Below are positions 7,769 to 16,736 of a stretch of 64,000 nt of DNA, in pieces. Made by a program: the position numbers and the translations under genes. Position 1 is the stretch's first letter. Each line of letters starts with the position of its first letter. The notes beneath the pieces are model-generated. The model did no database searches, was not told where the DNA came from, and saw nothing but the letters and a program-made list of their open reading frames with translations. Source of the stretch: Streptomyces lacrimifluminis (GTDB lineage: Bacteria; Actinomycetota; Actinomycetes; Streptomycetales; Streptomycetaceae); NCBI RefSeq assembly GCF_014646095.1, contig NZ_BMMU01000033.1, positions 18,030 to 82,029 on the forward strand. Direction: 5' to 3'.

Positions 7769-9166
7769 CTACCCGGCGGAACGCAAGGTCTCGGCCTGCC
7801 GAACCAACTTCCCGTTGGACGTGCGCGGCAGCGCATCCAGCAGCCGTATGACCCGGGGCACCTTGTAGTCGGTCAGCCGCTCCCTGCACCACCGCAACAG
7901 CTCCTCGGCGGACGGGCGTTCAACGCCGGCCGTGACCGTGACGTACGCCTCGGTCACGTCCTCGTGGACCAGGACCGCCTGTTCGACGGCCGGGTGGTCG
8001 CGGAGTACGTTCTCCACCTCGGTGAGGTCCACCTTGAGGCCGCCGATGACGACGAGGGAGTCGGCGCGCCCCCGCACCAGTACCGCGCCGGTGGTGTCCA
8101 GCGCGGCCCGGTCCCGGGTGTGGAGCCAGCCGTCGGCGTACTGGGTGCCGCCCGAGTCGAAGAGGTACGGCGACTCGTCGAGGGCGACGTCCAGTTCGTC
8201 CCGCCGCACGCGCAGCGCCACACCAGGCGCCGCCCGGCCGACCGAGGGGCGCAGCGTGCCGCCGACGTCGATGGCGACGATGCCGGTCTCCGTGGTCCCG
8301 TACGCCTCCCCGACCCCGACGCCGTACCGCCGCGCGAACTGCGCCGCGACCTGCGGGGGCATGATCTCGCCGCCCGACACCGCGATGCGCAGGTCGGGGA
8401 GCACCGGGGGATCGACGGCGGCGGTGAGCAGTTCGAAGTGCGTCGGCACCCCGAACAGGGCGGTGATCCGGTGCTCCAGCGCGGTCCGCAGGATGTCGCG
8501 GGCGGAGACGCGGGGTGCGAAGACGACGGAGACACCGGCGGCGAGGGAGTACAGCAGGCCGCCGATCAGACCGAAGCTGTGGGCCGTCGAACTGAGCAGC
8601 AGCAGCCGGTCGCCCTCGACCGGCATGCCGGGCACCCCGGCGAACCGGTCGACCTCCGTGGCGAGCGATTGGGCTGTCCTGCCGATGACTTTCGGCCTTC
8701 CGGTCGAGCCCGAGCTGAACTGGACGAGGCGGTGCCCGGTGGTGGCGGGGAGGCCGGTTCTGTGCCGCTCGGTGACGACCTCGTACTCGGACCGGAAACC
8801 GAACGTGGCCCGGACGTTGGAACCGGCGCTGACCATGAACTGCGGCCGGCAGGACGCACAGAGCGCCGCCACCTCGGGCGGTTTGAGCCGGAAGTCGAAG
8901 AGCATCACCTGCGCGCCGAGCCGCCACAGGGCGAGCAGCACCTCGATCTGCGTGAAACTGGGCGGAGTCCGCAGGCCCACGGTGGAGCCCGGCCCGATGC
9001 CGTACCCGGCGAAGACTGCGGCCTGCTTGCCCACCCGCTCCCGTAACTCACTGCGGGTGAGTGTTTCCTGTTGGTACGTCAGATACGGCAGCCGGTCGTC
9101 GCGCGCGTCGAACAGCCCCTGGACCAGGGCAGCGAGATCCGACCCCAGGTCTTCGAGTTCGCCCAT
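7769..9166 (-). CDS. AMP-dependent synthetase/ligase (carrier-protein loading type)
   Basis: A 465-residue adenylate-forming enzyme, shorter than typical acyl-CoA synthetases. Motifs in order: QFSSGSTGRPKVIGR (nucleotide-binding loop, about residue 150), GEAYGTTETG (A5), DGWLHTRDRAAL (A7) and PRTSNGKLVRQ with the catalytic lysine near the C-terminus. The start is an ATG placed 6 bp downstream of the 3-dehydroquinate synthase II-like gene, so it is co-translated with the precursor genes. That position makes it the best candidate for activating 3-amino-4-hydroxybenzoate and loading it on an ACP. The alternative is a CoA ligase; the acceptor cannot be read from the sequence. Confidence 0.9.
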   Translation of the reverse strand: MGELEDLGSDLAALVQGLFDARDDRLPYLTYQQETLTRSELRERVGKQAAVFAGYGIGPGSTVGLRTPPSFTQIEVLLALWRLGAQVMLFDFRLKPPEVAALCASCRPQFMVSAGSNVRATFGFRSEYEVVTERHRTGLPATTGHRLVQFSSGSTGRPKVIGRTAQSLATEVDRFAGVPGMPVEGDRLLLLSSTAHSFGLIGGLLYSLAAGVSVVFAPRVSARDILRTALEHRITALFGVPTHFELLTAAVDPPVLPDLRIAVSGGEIMPPQVAAQFARRYGVGVGEAYGTTETGIVAIDVGGTLRPSVGRAAPGVALRVRRDELDVALDESPYLFDSGGTQYADGWLHTRDRAALDTTGAVLVRGRADSLVVIGGLKVDLTEVENVLRDHPAVEQAVLVHEDVTEAYVTVTAGVERPSAEELLRWCRERLTDYKVPRVIRLLDALPRTSNGKLVRQAETLRSAG

Positions 9167-9172
9167 CGAACC

Positions 9173-10390
9173 TCAGACCTCCTTGCAGAACTCGCCGATG
9201 GGCAGGCCCACATGGCGCTTGTCGGCAGCCAGATAGCCGAGCAACTCGTCGCCGGTCCGCAACTCGGTGACGTTGAGGACCTTCCCGCCCGGGCCGAGCA
9301 CCCGTACGTGCCAGTCGTCCTGCACGGTCAGGCTGACCAGCCGGCCGTCCTCGGCGTGGGTGCGGATCTCCAGCAGCGGCCGGGATTCGAGCTTGGCCCG
9401 CCCGACGACGACCCGCCGGGTGCGCCCGTCGGCGCCGACCGCGAGCAGCGCGCTGCCCGAGCCGACCTCGCTGAGGTAATTGGTGCGGTTGTCGGGGCCG
9501 AGCGTGTACGAGTGCAGGGCGCCCGCGTTGACCCGGAACGGCCGGGTCGGCATGTAGGGCAGGGGGTGGGTCTCGCTGCAGCACAGCACGAACCCGGAGG
9601 AGTAGGAGCCGACGAGGATGCCCTCGTCCTCCTCGAAGTGCGAGCAGGTGTCCACGCAGACCCGGTCGCCGAGTCCGACGTGCCGGATGCTCTCCACGGT
9701 GAGTGTGGACAGCTCCAGTTGGGGCGTCGTCGCCTCCAACAGCCGGGCCAGGGCGAACACCTCGTCGGCGCTGCGGGGCGTGAAGAGGATGCCGTCCGAG
9801 CCGCGCTCCAGCACGTCGAAGACGATGGCCGCCTCCTCCAGGCCGTCGACGACCGTCACGAGCTTGCCCTCGGCGGACTCGGCCGCGGCGAGCACGATCT
9901 CCAGCGGGATCTTCGTCGGGTCGGCGAAGTGGATCACCGTGTACGGCAGCACCATGGCGCCCGCGCACGACAGTTGGAGGGTGCGGTCGTCCCGCACGTC
10001 GATGAAGCCGGAGACCGGCGTGCCACCGGTGCGAGTGCCGGCGCGGTGGTCGGCGGCGAGGGCGTCCAGCTCGTCCTGGGTGCCGAACTTCCGCAGGAGT
10101 ACGTCGAATACGGTGCCGGACGGTGAACTGCTGCTGCCGGACTGGGACTTGGCTTCCCTGTCGGGGGCCTTCGTCTCCTTCCCCTCCTTGTCGCCGGGCT
10201 TCTTCGCAGCGGTCGTGACCGGGGCGCCGCCCTCGGAGACCAGTACCCGGGTGACGGTCGGGGGCAGGGTCCCGAGCAACTCGGCGTCGGCCGCCACCAC
10301 ACCCGCCATCCGGGCGTGGATCGCCGCGTCCACCACCGCCTGGAGCTGGGGACGGGGGACCTCACGCAGGTCGATCCATGCGAACCTCAT
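9173..10390 (-). CDS. griH: 3-dehydroquinate synthase II family; 3-amino-4-hydroxybenzoate synthase (GriH-like)
   Basis: A 405-residue protein of the archaeal-type 3-dehydroquinate synthase II family. Family features visible include the N-terminal strand MRFAWIDLRE, the lysine-containing segments EIVLAAAESAEGKLVTVVDGLEEA, LTVESIRHVGLGDRVCVDTCSHFEEDEGILVGSYSSG and RPFRVNAGALHSYTLGPDNRTNYLSE. In grixazone-type pathways GriH converts the aldolase product into 3-amino-4-hydroxybenzoate, bypassing shikimate. The adjacent GriI-like aldolase, overlapping by four bases, makes this assignment firm. An unusual insertion of about 30 Lys/Asp/Ser-rich residues (about residues 72-102, with GDKEGKETKAPDREAKSQS) interrupts the N-terminal domain and is probably a disordered surface loop. 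Confidence 0.92.
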   Translation of the reverse strand: MRFAWIDLREVPRPQLQAVVDAAIHARMAGVVAADAELLGTLPPTVTRVLVSEGGAPVTTAAKKPGDKEGKETKAPDREAKSQSGSSSSPSGTVFDVLLRKFGTQDELDALAADHRAGTRTGGTPVSGFIDVRDDRTLQLSCAGAMVLPYTVIHFADPTKIPLEIVLAAAESAEGKLVTVVDGLEEAAIVFDVLERGSDGILFTPRSADEVFALARLLEATTPQLELSTLTVESIRHVGLGDRVCVDTCSHFEEDEGILVGSYSSGFVLCCSETHPLPYMPTRPFRVNAGALHSYTLGPDNRTNYLSEVGSGSALLAVGADGRTRRVVVGRAKLESRPLLEIRTHAEDGRLVSLTVQDDWHVRVLGPGGKVLNVTELRTGDELLGYLAADKRHVGLPIGEFCKEV

Positions 10391-11217
10391 GCCACTCCTG
10401 CCACGATCGTCGAGTAATCAGCCATATGCATGCCATCGGTGATGCCGTTGCTGCCGCTGCCGCTGCCGTGCACGACCGCCGAGAGGCGGGACACCAGTGC
10501 GGCGGGGGTGGGGGAGGAGAAGATCCGGCGCCCGATGGCCAGGCCCCGGCAGCCGGCGGCCATCACGGCGGTGCCGTATTCGACGAGGTCGGAGCCGTCG
10601 GGTGGGCCGCCGGCCGCGAGGACGGGGATGGGACTGTTCGCCACCACCTCGGCCATGCGCTCGATCGGCAGGGCGACGGAGGTCTTCACCATGTCGGCGC
10701 CCAGGTCCGCGGCGACGTTGGCCAGGTGGGCGAGGAGGGCGGGATCGCGCGGGTCCTCGATCCGGGGGCCGCGCGGGTACACCATCGCGATCAGGGGCAT
10801 GCCCCACGCGTCGCAGGAGCGGGCCACCGCCCCCAGGTCGGCCAGTTGCTGTGCCTCGGTGTCCGAGCCGATGTTCACATGAACGCTGACCGCGTCCGCG
10901 CCGAGCGTCAGCGCCTCCTCGACGTCGGCGACCAGCACCTTGGCGTGGACGTCGGCGGAGCAGGCGGTACTGGCGCTCAGATGCACCACCAGCGCGCAGC
11001 TCTTCAGGATGTCCGGCGCGAAGGAGCGGGCGCGTCCCTTGTGGACGATGATGCCGTCGGCCCCGCCGGCCACGAGTGCCCGCAGCAGGTCGTCCCACTT
11101 GTCGGCGGGGACGATCGGACCGTCCGAGACGCTGTGGTCGAGCGGGATGAGCAGATACCGGTCGTCACCCGCGAGCGAAAGTCTCCGCAAGCGTAATTGC
11201 TTGCCGTTTCTGAGCAT
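10387..11217 (-). CDS. griI: GriI-like class I aldolase for 3-amino-4-hydroxybenzoate biosynthesis
   Basis: A 276-residue class I fructose-bisphosphate-aldolase-like enzyme. Motifs: LLIPLDHSVSDGPI at the N-terminus, ADGIIVHKGRA, VSVHVNIGS, the lysine-bearing ADMVKTSVAL for Schiff-base formation, and PVLAAGGPP. GriI joins dihydroxyacetone phosphate and aspartate semialdehyde to give the seven-carbon amino precursor used by GriH. I chose the ATG at 11217 because the protein then begins MLRNGKQLRLRRLSLAG, matching family length, and GGGAAGG lies about 10 bases upstream; an in-frame ATG 105 bases further upstream has no such support. It is the first gene of the 11-kb minus-strand operon, so its promoter drives the cluster. 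Confidence 0.92.
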   Translation of the reverse strand: MLRNGKQLRLRRLSLAGDDRYLLIPLDHSVSDGPIVPADKWDDLLRALVAGGADGIIVHKGRARSFAPDILKSCALVVHLSASTACSADVHAKVLVADVEEALTLGADAVSVHVNIGSDTEAQQLADLGAVARSCDAWGMPLIAMVYPRGPRIEDPRDPALLAHLANVAADLGADMVKTSVALPIERMAEVVANSPIPVLAAGGPPDGSDLVEYGTAVMAAGCRGLAIGRRIFSSPTPAALVSRLSAVVHGSGSGSNGITDGMHMADYSTIVAGVA

Positions 11218-11339
11218 GGGTAATGAGCCTTCCCGGCCCGGAGGCCGTATTTCAGAAAGCCGAATCGCGACATTCCGTTGCGATTCTCCGTGTCCGAAAG
11301 TCGATGTTTGTAGAAAATTCAAGTTCAGCGATCATGAGC

Positions 11340-11450
11340 ATTCACCTGTGACCGTCCGGTGGCAAGATGTCATCAGAGAGAAATATTTATACGGCCCCTT
11401 GCATGAATAATTGACACGAGTCTGACAGGTGGCGTGGGGTTGACAGGGCC
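11340..11450 (-). promoter_or_regulatory. AT-rich promoter region of the aminohydroxybenzoate operon
   Basis: This is the most AT-rich stretch in the first 20 kb. Read on the minus strand it holds TATAAA around 11390, a plausible -10 element, about 170 bases before the aldolase start. On the plus strand three TGACA motifs occur at 11412, 11423 and 11441; the first two are 11 bp apart, the helical spacing expected of SARP-type activator sites. A tandem GCGGTCTAT pair lies just beyond. Function is inferred from position and composition only. Confidence 0.35.
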
Positions 11451-11769
11451 TGGGCGCACTGTTCGTGCGGTCTATGCGGTCTATACGCGTTGGGGCGTTC
11501 TGTCCCTCCCCTGAGCGCATCGGATGCTTTATTGCCTGCCAATTAGGGTGAGAACTTGTTGAAATTGAATTTCGGCGATTAAGGTGACGTCCGAGCTCGG
11601 GTCATGTTTCATGCGACGTCCTCCCCCCACTCAGGACCCGGAAGCGCCCCCATGCCTGAATTACCGCTCAAGATCGTCGACCCGAACCTGCAGGCCGCGT
11701 CAGCCCTGAAGGCAGCGAAGGCAGCGGCCCCGCGGGTCGCTGTGGCGAGGGATCGGCCGCCGCCCGCTG

Positions 11770-12164
11770 ATGCCGGCCGGAGCCGTCGGGAGCGTGGTGC
11801 GGGCGGTCCTCGTGTACGCCTCGCTGAGTTCACGCAACGGGTTGGTGATCACCGGCGCCCACATGGTCGGCCTGATGTTCCTCGCGCTGATGTTCTCCCC
11901 GGTGGTGGCCTGCCTCCCGGAACTGTTCCCGGCCCGGCCGCGCTACACCGGCGTCTCCGCCGCCTTCATCCTCTCCGACACCTTCGGCGGCGGCTTCCCT
12001 CGGCCGTCACCAGGCTGAACAGCCAGTGGGAATCCCCGCTGGTCCTCGGCTTCTCCACTGGCGGCCTCTGCCTGCTCAGCCTCCTGTGCCTGCTGGCGCT
12101 GCCGGAGACGCGGGATCACGAGTTCGACGTCCGAGGGGCGGTGGCCGGCGGGCTACGAGGGTGA
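11770..12164 (+). pseudogene. Remnant of an MFS transporter (C-terminal part, frameshifted)
   Basis: One frame encodes LVYASLSSRNGLVITGAHMVG, then FLALMFSPVVACLPELFP and RYTGVSAAFILSDTFGGG, which read like the last transmembrane helices of a metabolite:proton symporter of the MFS. The frame then breaks near 12000 and the continuation SQWESPLVLGFSTGGL, CLLALPETRDHEFD is found in another frame. No start, no N-terminal two thirds and at least one frameshift mark it as a decayed gene. The preceding 550 bases from the aldolase start hold no gene that I can support. Confidence 0.65.
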
Positions 12165-12221
12165 GGGCTCGTATGTCGAGGTGTCGTGTATCGCGCTCAA
12201 CCTGTGGAGGAAGACTGCGGC

Positions 12222-12740
12222 ATGGACATCTTCAACAGTCTCCGGGCCGTGCGGTCGCCGCGGTTGCTGCCCGGGGACCGGGTGCGGATCGTCTCTCCGG
12301 CCAGTCCCCCAGCCGTGAGACAGTCGCCCGCGGCGTCGAGTCGCTGACGTCATGGGGGCTCCGGGCCGAGTCTCGACCTGAACTCGGCGTTCGGCGATCC
12401 GGGAGTCCGCGCCGTGATCGCCGCCCGGGGCGGCAAAGGCGCCTACCGCATCGTCGACGACCTCGATACCGACACACTGCGCCGCGACCCTGAACCCCTG
12501 GTCGGCTTCAGCGACATCACCCACCTCCACCTCGCCCTGGGGCCCGATGCCGCCTGGCCGGCCTGCACGGCCCCTTCGCCACCTGGAGCGACGAATGGTG
12601 CGGGCCCGCATCAGCCGGCGCCCGACCATCCCGACGTCCTCGACGCGTCGTCGGCCACGAAGACCCTGCACCTCACGCCCACCTCGCTCGGCGAGGTACT
12701 GGCCGAGATGGCTGCGGAGCCCGCCCGGCCCATGCGCTGA
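12222..12740 (+). pseudogene. Remnant of an LD-carboxypeptidase (S66 family), several frameshifts
   Basis: Family S66 motifs appear in order but in different frames: LLPGDRVRIVSPASP at the start, PSRETVARGVESLTSWGLRAE, then VRAVIAARGGKGAYRIVDDLD and PLVGFSDITHLHLAL, then LHGPFATWSDEW in a third frame, and finally TSLGEVLAEMAAEPARP. S66 enzymes trim L,D-linked peptides of peptidoglycan. At least three frame changes and an absent C-terminal domain show it is non-functional. The 370 bases after it contain no recognisable gene. Confidence 0.75.
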
Positions 12741-13116
12741 CGGACTGTCCGTTCGCCCGTTCACCCGTGGGTCGCGGTCACAGCCGCGTGGCGGAGCCTC
12801 GCCATGTCCCCGACTCCCTCGCTGTTCGTGTCACCCCGTGCATCCTCACTGGGTCCCGCAGTCCGATCTCCTGCCCCGGAGGGCAGCACCGCCTCGGCCG
12901 AACGGCCCAAACCCACGGACCGGGACCGCCTCTGTACAGGGCGAACGGTGGAGGAAGGGGGTCGGAGGGAGGGCGCACACCGGTCTCTCGTCAGAAACAA
13001 GTCAGACGTTTTTCCAACCCGACGCCACCCCCGTCCGTCTCTAGACGCGAGCCGTCGGGAGTACGGGTGACGGCTCCTGTCCGATGTCGTCCGATGTCGA
13101 AGTGTCAGGAGTTCAG

Positions 13117-16100
13117 GTGGAGTTGCGCGCGAGACCAACACGTGCGGTCGTGGCGGCGGGGGTGGCCTCCACGGCCCTTCTGCTGGCCGGTGTCCCGGGC
13201 GCGGAAGCCCAGGACGCGAGCGGCGCCGGTACGGTCAGGACGGCCGAGACGTCCAAGTCGGCCCAGGCGTCCGGTACGGCCGAGGTAGCGAAGACAGTCA
13301 CCCTGGTCACCGGTGACCAGGTCATGCTGGACGGCGCCGGAAAGGTCACCGGCGTGGTCCGGGCCGAGGGCCGGGAGAAGGTGCCGTTCTCCGTCCGGGT
13401 GGTCGCCGGTCACACCCAGGTCGTGCCCGGAGACGCCGAACTGCTGCTGGCGCAGGGCAAGGTGGACGCGCGGCTGTTCGACGTGACCCAGTTGGTCGCC
13501 GACGGCTATGACGACGCCCGCCGTGGCGACGTACCGCTGATCGTCACCTTCCGGGGGAAGAAGGCGCCCTCGATGGCCCCGTTCACCGGGGCCGGGGCGA
13601 AGGTCGGCCGGGCCCTGCCGGTCGTCAACGGCAAGGCGATGCGGCCCGTGAAGAAGCGCGGCGCCGAGTTCTGGAACGCCGTGACCGGCGCCGGCCAGAA
13701 GACGGACAGCGCAACGGGGTTCACCGCTTCCACCGCCGTCGAGAAGCTGTGGCTCGACGGCAGGCGCAAGGCGAGCCTCGACAAGAGCGTGCCGCAGATC
13801 GGCGCGCCCACGGCCTGGGCCGCCGGGTACGACGGCACCGGCGTCAAGGTCGCCGTCCTCGACACCGGCATCGACACCGCCCACCCCGACCTCACCGGTC
13901 AGGTGGTCGCGGAGCAGGACTTCAGCGGTTCCGCCTCCGGTACCGGGGACAAGTCCGGCCACGGCACGCACGTGGCGTCCACCGTGGCCGGTACGGGAGC
14001 CAGGGCGGGCGGCACGTACAAGGGTGTCGCCCCGGGCGCGAAGATCCTGAACGGCAAGGTTCTCGACGACGGCGGATTCGGCAGTGATTCCGGGATCATC
14101 GCAGGCATGGAGTGGGCGGTGGCGCAGGGTGCCGACGTCGTCAACCTCAGCCTCGGCGGCGAGGACATGCCCGGCATCGACCCGCTGGAGGAGACGGTCA
14201 ACCGGCTCTCCGCCGAGTCCGACGCCCTCTTCGTCATTTCGGCCGGCAACTCTGGCGAGGCCGGTGAGAGCACGGTCGGCTCACCGGGCAGCGCGGACGC
14301 CGCGCTCACCGTCGGCGCGGTCGACAAGTCCGACCAGCTCGCGGACTTCTCCAGCCGGGGCCCGCGTGTCGGGGACAGCGGGGTCAAGCCCGACCTGACC
14401 GCGCCCGGCGTCGACATCACGGCCGCGTCGGCCGCCGGCAGCAACCTGTCGGAGGTGTACCCCTCCGACATACCCGGCTACCTCACCATCAGCGGCACCT
14501 CCATGGCGTCCCCGCATGTCGCGGGCGCCGCCGCGATCCTCGCCCAGCAGCATCCCGACTGGACCGGTGAGCGCATCAAGGCGCTCCTCACGGGCTCGGC
14601 CGAGCCGGGCTCGTACAGCTCCTTCCAGCAGGGCACCGGGCGTACGGACCTGGTCAGGGCGCTGGAGCAGCGCGTCGTCACCGAGCGGCAGCCGCTCGAC
14701 TTCGGTCTCCAGCAGTGGCCGCACGGCGACGACGCCCCGGTGACCAAGCAGGTGACGTACCGCAATCTCGGTACGGAGCCGGTCACCCTCGATCTGTCCG
14801 TCGACGCGGTCGCGGTGGACGGCAGGCCGGCCGCCGAGGGCATGTTCGCCGTGTCCCCGCAGCGGATCACCGTCCCTGCGGGCGGCGAGGCGAGCGCCTC
14901 CGTCACCGCGGACACCCGCGTGGGCAGTGCCGACGGCAGCTTCGGCGGCTCGGTGCAGGCCACTTCCGCCGACGGCAAGGTGCGGGTGCGGTCCGCCGTC
15001 GGCGTGGAGCGCGAGGTGGAGTCGTACAGCCTGACGCTCAAGCACCTCGACGAGAACGGCGCGCCGACCGGCGACGCCGTCACCTCCCTCTCCGGCCTCG
15101 GCAGCGACTTCTACGCCGACTACGCCGACGAGCAGGACGGCGAGCTCACGGTGCGGCTGCCGAAGGGCGACTACTCCCTCAGCGGGGTGATCCACCCGTC
15201 CTACGACTCCGCCACCCACGCCATCCTGGTGCAGCCGAAGCTGACCCTGGACCGGGACACCACCGTCACCGTCGACGCCCGCCGGACGCGGCCGGTCGAG
15301 GTCACCGTCCCCGACGCGGCGGCGAAGAACACCGAGGCCACGGCCTCCTTCACCTTCGACCGGGGCGAGGGCGCGCGCGAGGACAGGATGGAGTTCCTCC
15401 TGCCGACCTTCGAGGGCACGGGCTTCGGACGGCTCGGACCCGAGCCGTCCGGCGATCAGGCGTCCACCGTGTCCGCCGTGTTCGCCGGCGACTGGACCCG
15501 TGAGGACGCCGAGGGCCGGCCGGTCGCCTACCACCTGGCCTGGAACCGGGCCGGCCGCCTGGACGGCTTCGCCGTCGACGTCCGGCGCAAGCAGCTCGCC
15601 AAGGTCGACCTCCAGGTGGGCGTGCCCGTTGCGGGCAGGCGCGTCCAGGTCGAGGTGTCTCCGCACACAGCCGACGGGAGCCTGATCTTCAGCGCGAACG
15701 ACCTGCGCGGCGGACTGCCGCTGCGCACCATTGACTACGTTCTCGACAACGACGTCAAGTGGTCCTTCCGTATCTGGCAGACGGTCGGCGAGGGCGACGA
15801 CAAGCGCTCCGAGACCTTCCTGATGCGGATGCCGAGGACCTGGCAGGCCGGTCACAGCTACACCGAGCGGTTCAACGTCGGCGTGTTCGGCCCGGCCCTG
15901 CCCGCCGCGGGTGACCTCGGACCGGATCAGGGTCTCCCGGGAATCGTGCGGTACGGGAACGTCATCAGGGCCTTTCTGCCGCAGTTCGGCGACGGCTCCG
16001 GCCACTGGGGCCTCAGCGACTACACCTCGGTGACGAGCTCGCTCCAGGCGGACGGCAAGGAGATCCCCGACGACCACGGCATCTCGCCGATCGACCTCAC

Positions 16101-16554
16101 CGAGTACACCGTTCCCGCCCAGGACAGCGCGTACCGGCTGACGGTGGACGCCAGGCGTGATCCCGCGGTGTACCCGGTCAGCACCCGGGTCCGGACGGAG
16201 TGGACCTTCCGCTCCGCCACCACCCCCGAGGACGCGAACACCACCCTTCCGCTCTCGGTGATCCGCTTCTCGCCCGACCTGAGCCTGTCCAGCACGGCGA
16301 AGGCGGGCAAGCGGTTCGCGGTGCCCTTCACCGTCGAGGGCGCGGCTGCCGGACAGCGGCCCGCGAAGCTCGCCTTCGAGGTCTCCTACGACGACGGCGC
16401 CACCTGGCAGCACGCCAAGGCCGTCGGCGGTACGCACCTGGAGCTGACCCACCCGGCCGCCGCGGGCTCCGTCTCGCTGCGGGCGAAGCTGACCGACCGG
16501 GCCGGCAACACGCTGGCCCAGACGATCGAACGCGCCTACCTCACCACCAAGTAG
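13117..16554 (+). CDS. Secreted subtilisin-like serine protease (S8) with long C-terminal beta region
   Basis: About 1145 residues. The GTG at 13117 gives a clean signal peptide (Arg-rich start, hydrophobic VVAAGVASTALLLAGV, cleavage near AEA-Q) and has AGGAG five bases upstream; an in-frame ATG lies 33 bases earlier. After a propeptide of about 200 residues the catalytic triad is visible: Asp about 249 in VAVLDTGID, His about 282 in GHGTHVAS and Ser about 462 in GTSMASPHVAGAAA. The remaining 680 residues are beta-rich, with ASVTADTRVGSADGSFGGS and similar segments resembling Fn3/Ig-like modules of large Streptomyces subtilases. It should act outside the cell on proteins. It stands alone, followed by a strong terminator. 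Confidence 0.93.
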   Translation: MELRARPTRAVVAAGVASTALLLAGVPGAEAQDASGAGTVRTAETSKSAQASGTAEVAKTVTLVTGDQVMLDGAGKVTGVVRAEGREKVPFSVRVVAGHTQVVPGDAELLLAQGKVDARLFDVTQLVADGYDDARRGDVPLIVTFRGKKAPSMAPFTGAGAKVGRALPVVNGKAMRPVKKRGAEFWNAVTGAGQKTDSATGFTASTAVEKLWLDGRRKASLDKSVPQIGAPTAWAAGYDGTGVKVAVLDTGIDTAHPDLTGQVVAEQDFSGSASGTGDKSGHGTHVASTVAGTGARAGGTYKGVAPGAKILNGKVLDDGGFGSDSGIIAGMEWAVAQGADVVNLSLGGEDMPGIDPLEETVNRLSAESDALFVISAGNSGEAGESTVGSPGSADAALTVGAVDKSDQLADFSSRGPRVGDSGVKPDLTAPGVDITAASAAGSNLSEVYPSDIPGYLTISGTSMASPHVAGAAAILAQQHPDWTGERIKALLTGSAEPGSYSSFQQGTGRTDLVRALEQRVVTERQPLDFGLQQWPHGDDAPVTKQVTYRNLGTEPVTLDLSVDAVAVDGRPAAEGMFAVSPQRITVPAGGEASASVTADTRVGSADGSFGGSVQATSADGKVRVRSAVGVEREVESYSLTLKHLDENGAPTGDAVTSLSGLGSDFYADYADEQDGELTVRLPKGDYSLSGVIHPSYDSATHAILVQPKLTLDRDTTVTVDARRTRPVEVTVPDAAAKNTEATASFTFDRGEGAREDRMEFLLPTFEGTGFGRLGPEPSGDQASTVSAVFAGDWTREDAEGRPVAYHLAWNRAGRLDGFAVDVRRKQLAKVDLQVGVPVAGRRVQVEVSPHTADGSLIFSANDLRGGLPLRTIDYVLDNDVKWSFRIWQTVGEGDDKRSETFLMRMPRTWQAGHSYTERFNVGVFGPALPAAGDLGPDQGLPGIVRYGNVIRAFLPQFGDGSGHWGLSDYTSVTSSLQADGKEIPDDHGISPIDLTEYTVPAQDSAYRLTVDARRDPAVYPVSTRVRTEWTFRSATTPEDANTTLPLSVIRFSPDLSLSSTAKAGKRFAVPFTVEGAAAGQRPAKLAFEVSYDDGATWQHAKAVGGTHLELTHPAAAGSVSLRAKLTDRAGNTLAQTIERAYLTTK

Positions 16555-16571
16555 AGCGTCGGACCCTGCGG

Positions 16572-16617
16572 AAGTCCCGTTCGGGGCGGTGTCACCACCG
16601 TCCCGGACGGGACTTTT
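16572..16617 (+). terminator. Intrinsic terminator after the subtilase gene
   Basis: Arms beginning AAGTCCCGTTCGGGGCGGTG and the matching CACCGTCCCGGACGGGACTT pair with two wobble positions, followed by TTTT. It lies 18 bases after the protease stop codon. Confidence 0.8.
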
Positions 16618-16736
16618 GCGCGTTGCACAACTGCCGCGCGAGCAACACGAGTTCACGGGTTCCCATTCACCGCGAACGGGGATAGCCATAGGGTGCGGCC
16701 ACGGGTCGCGGGGACCGGCGACGGGGGGAACGCCAC

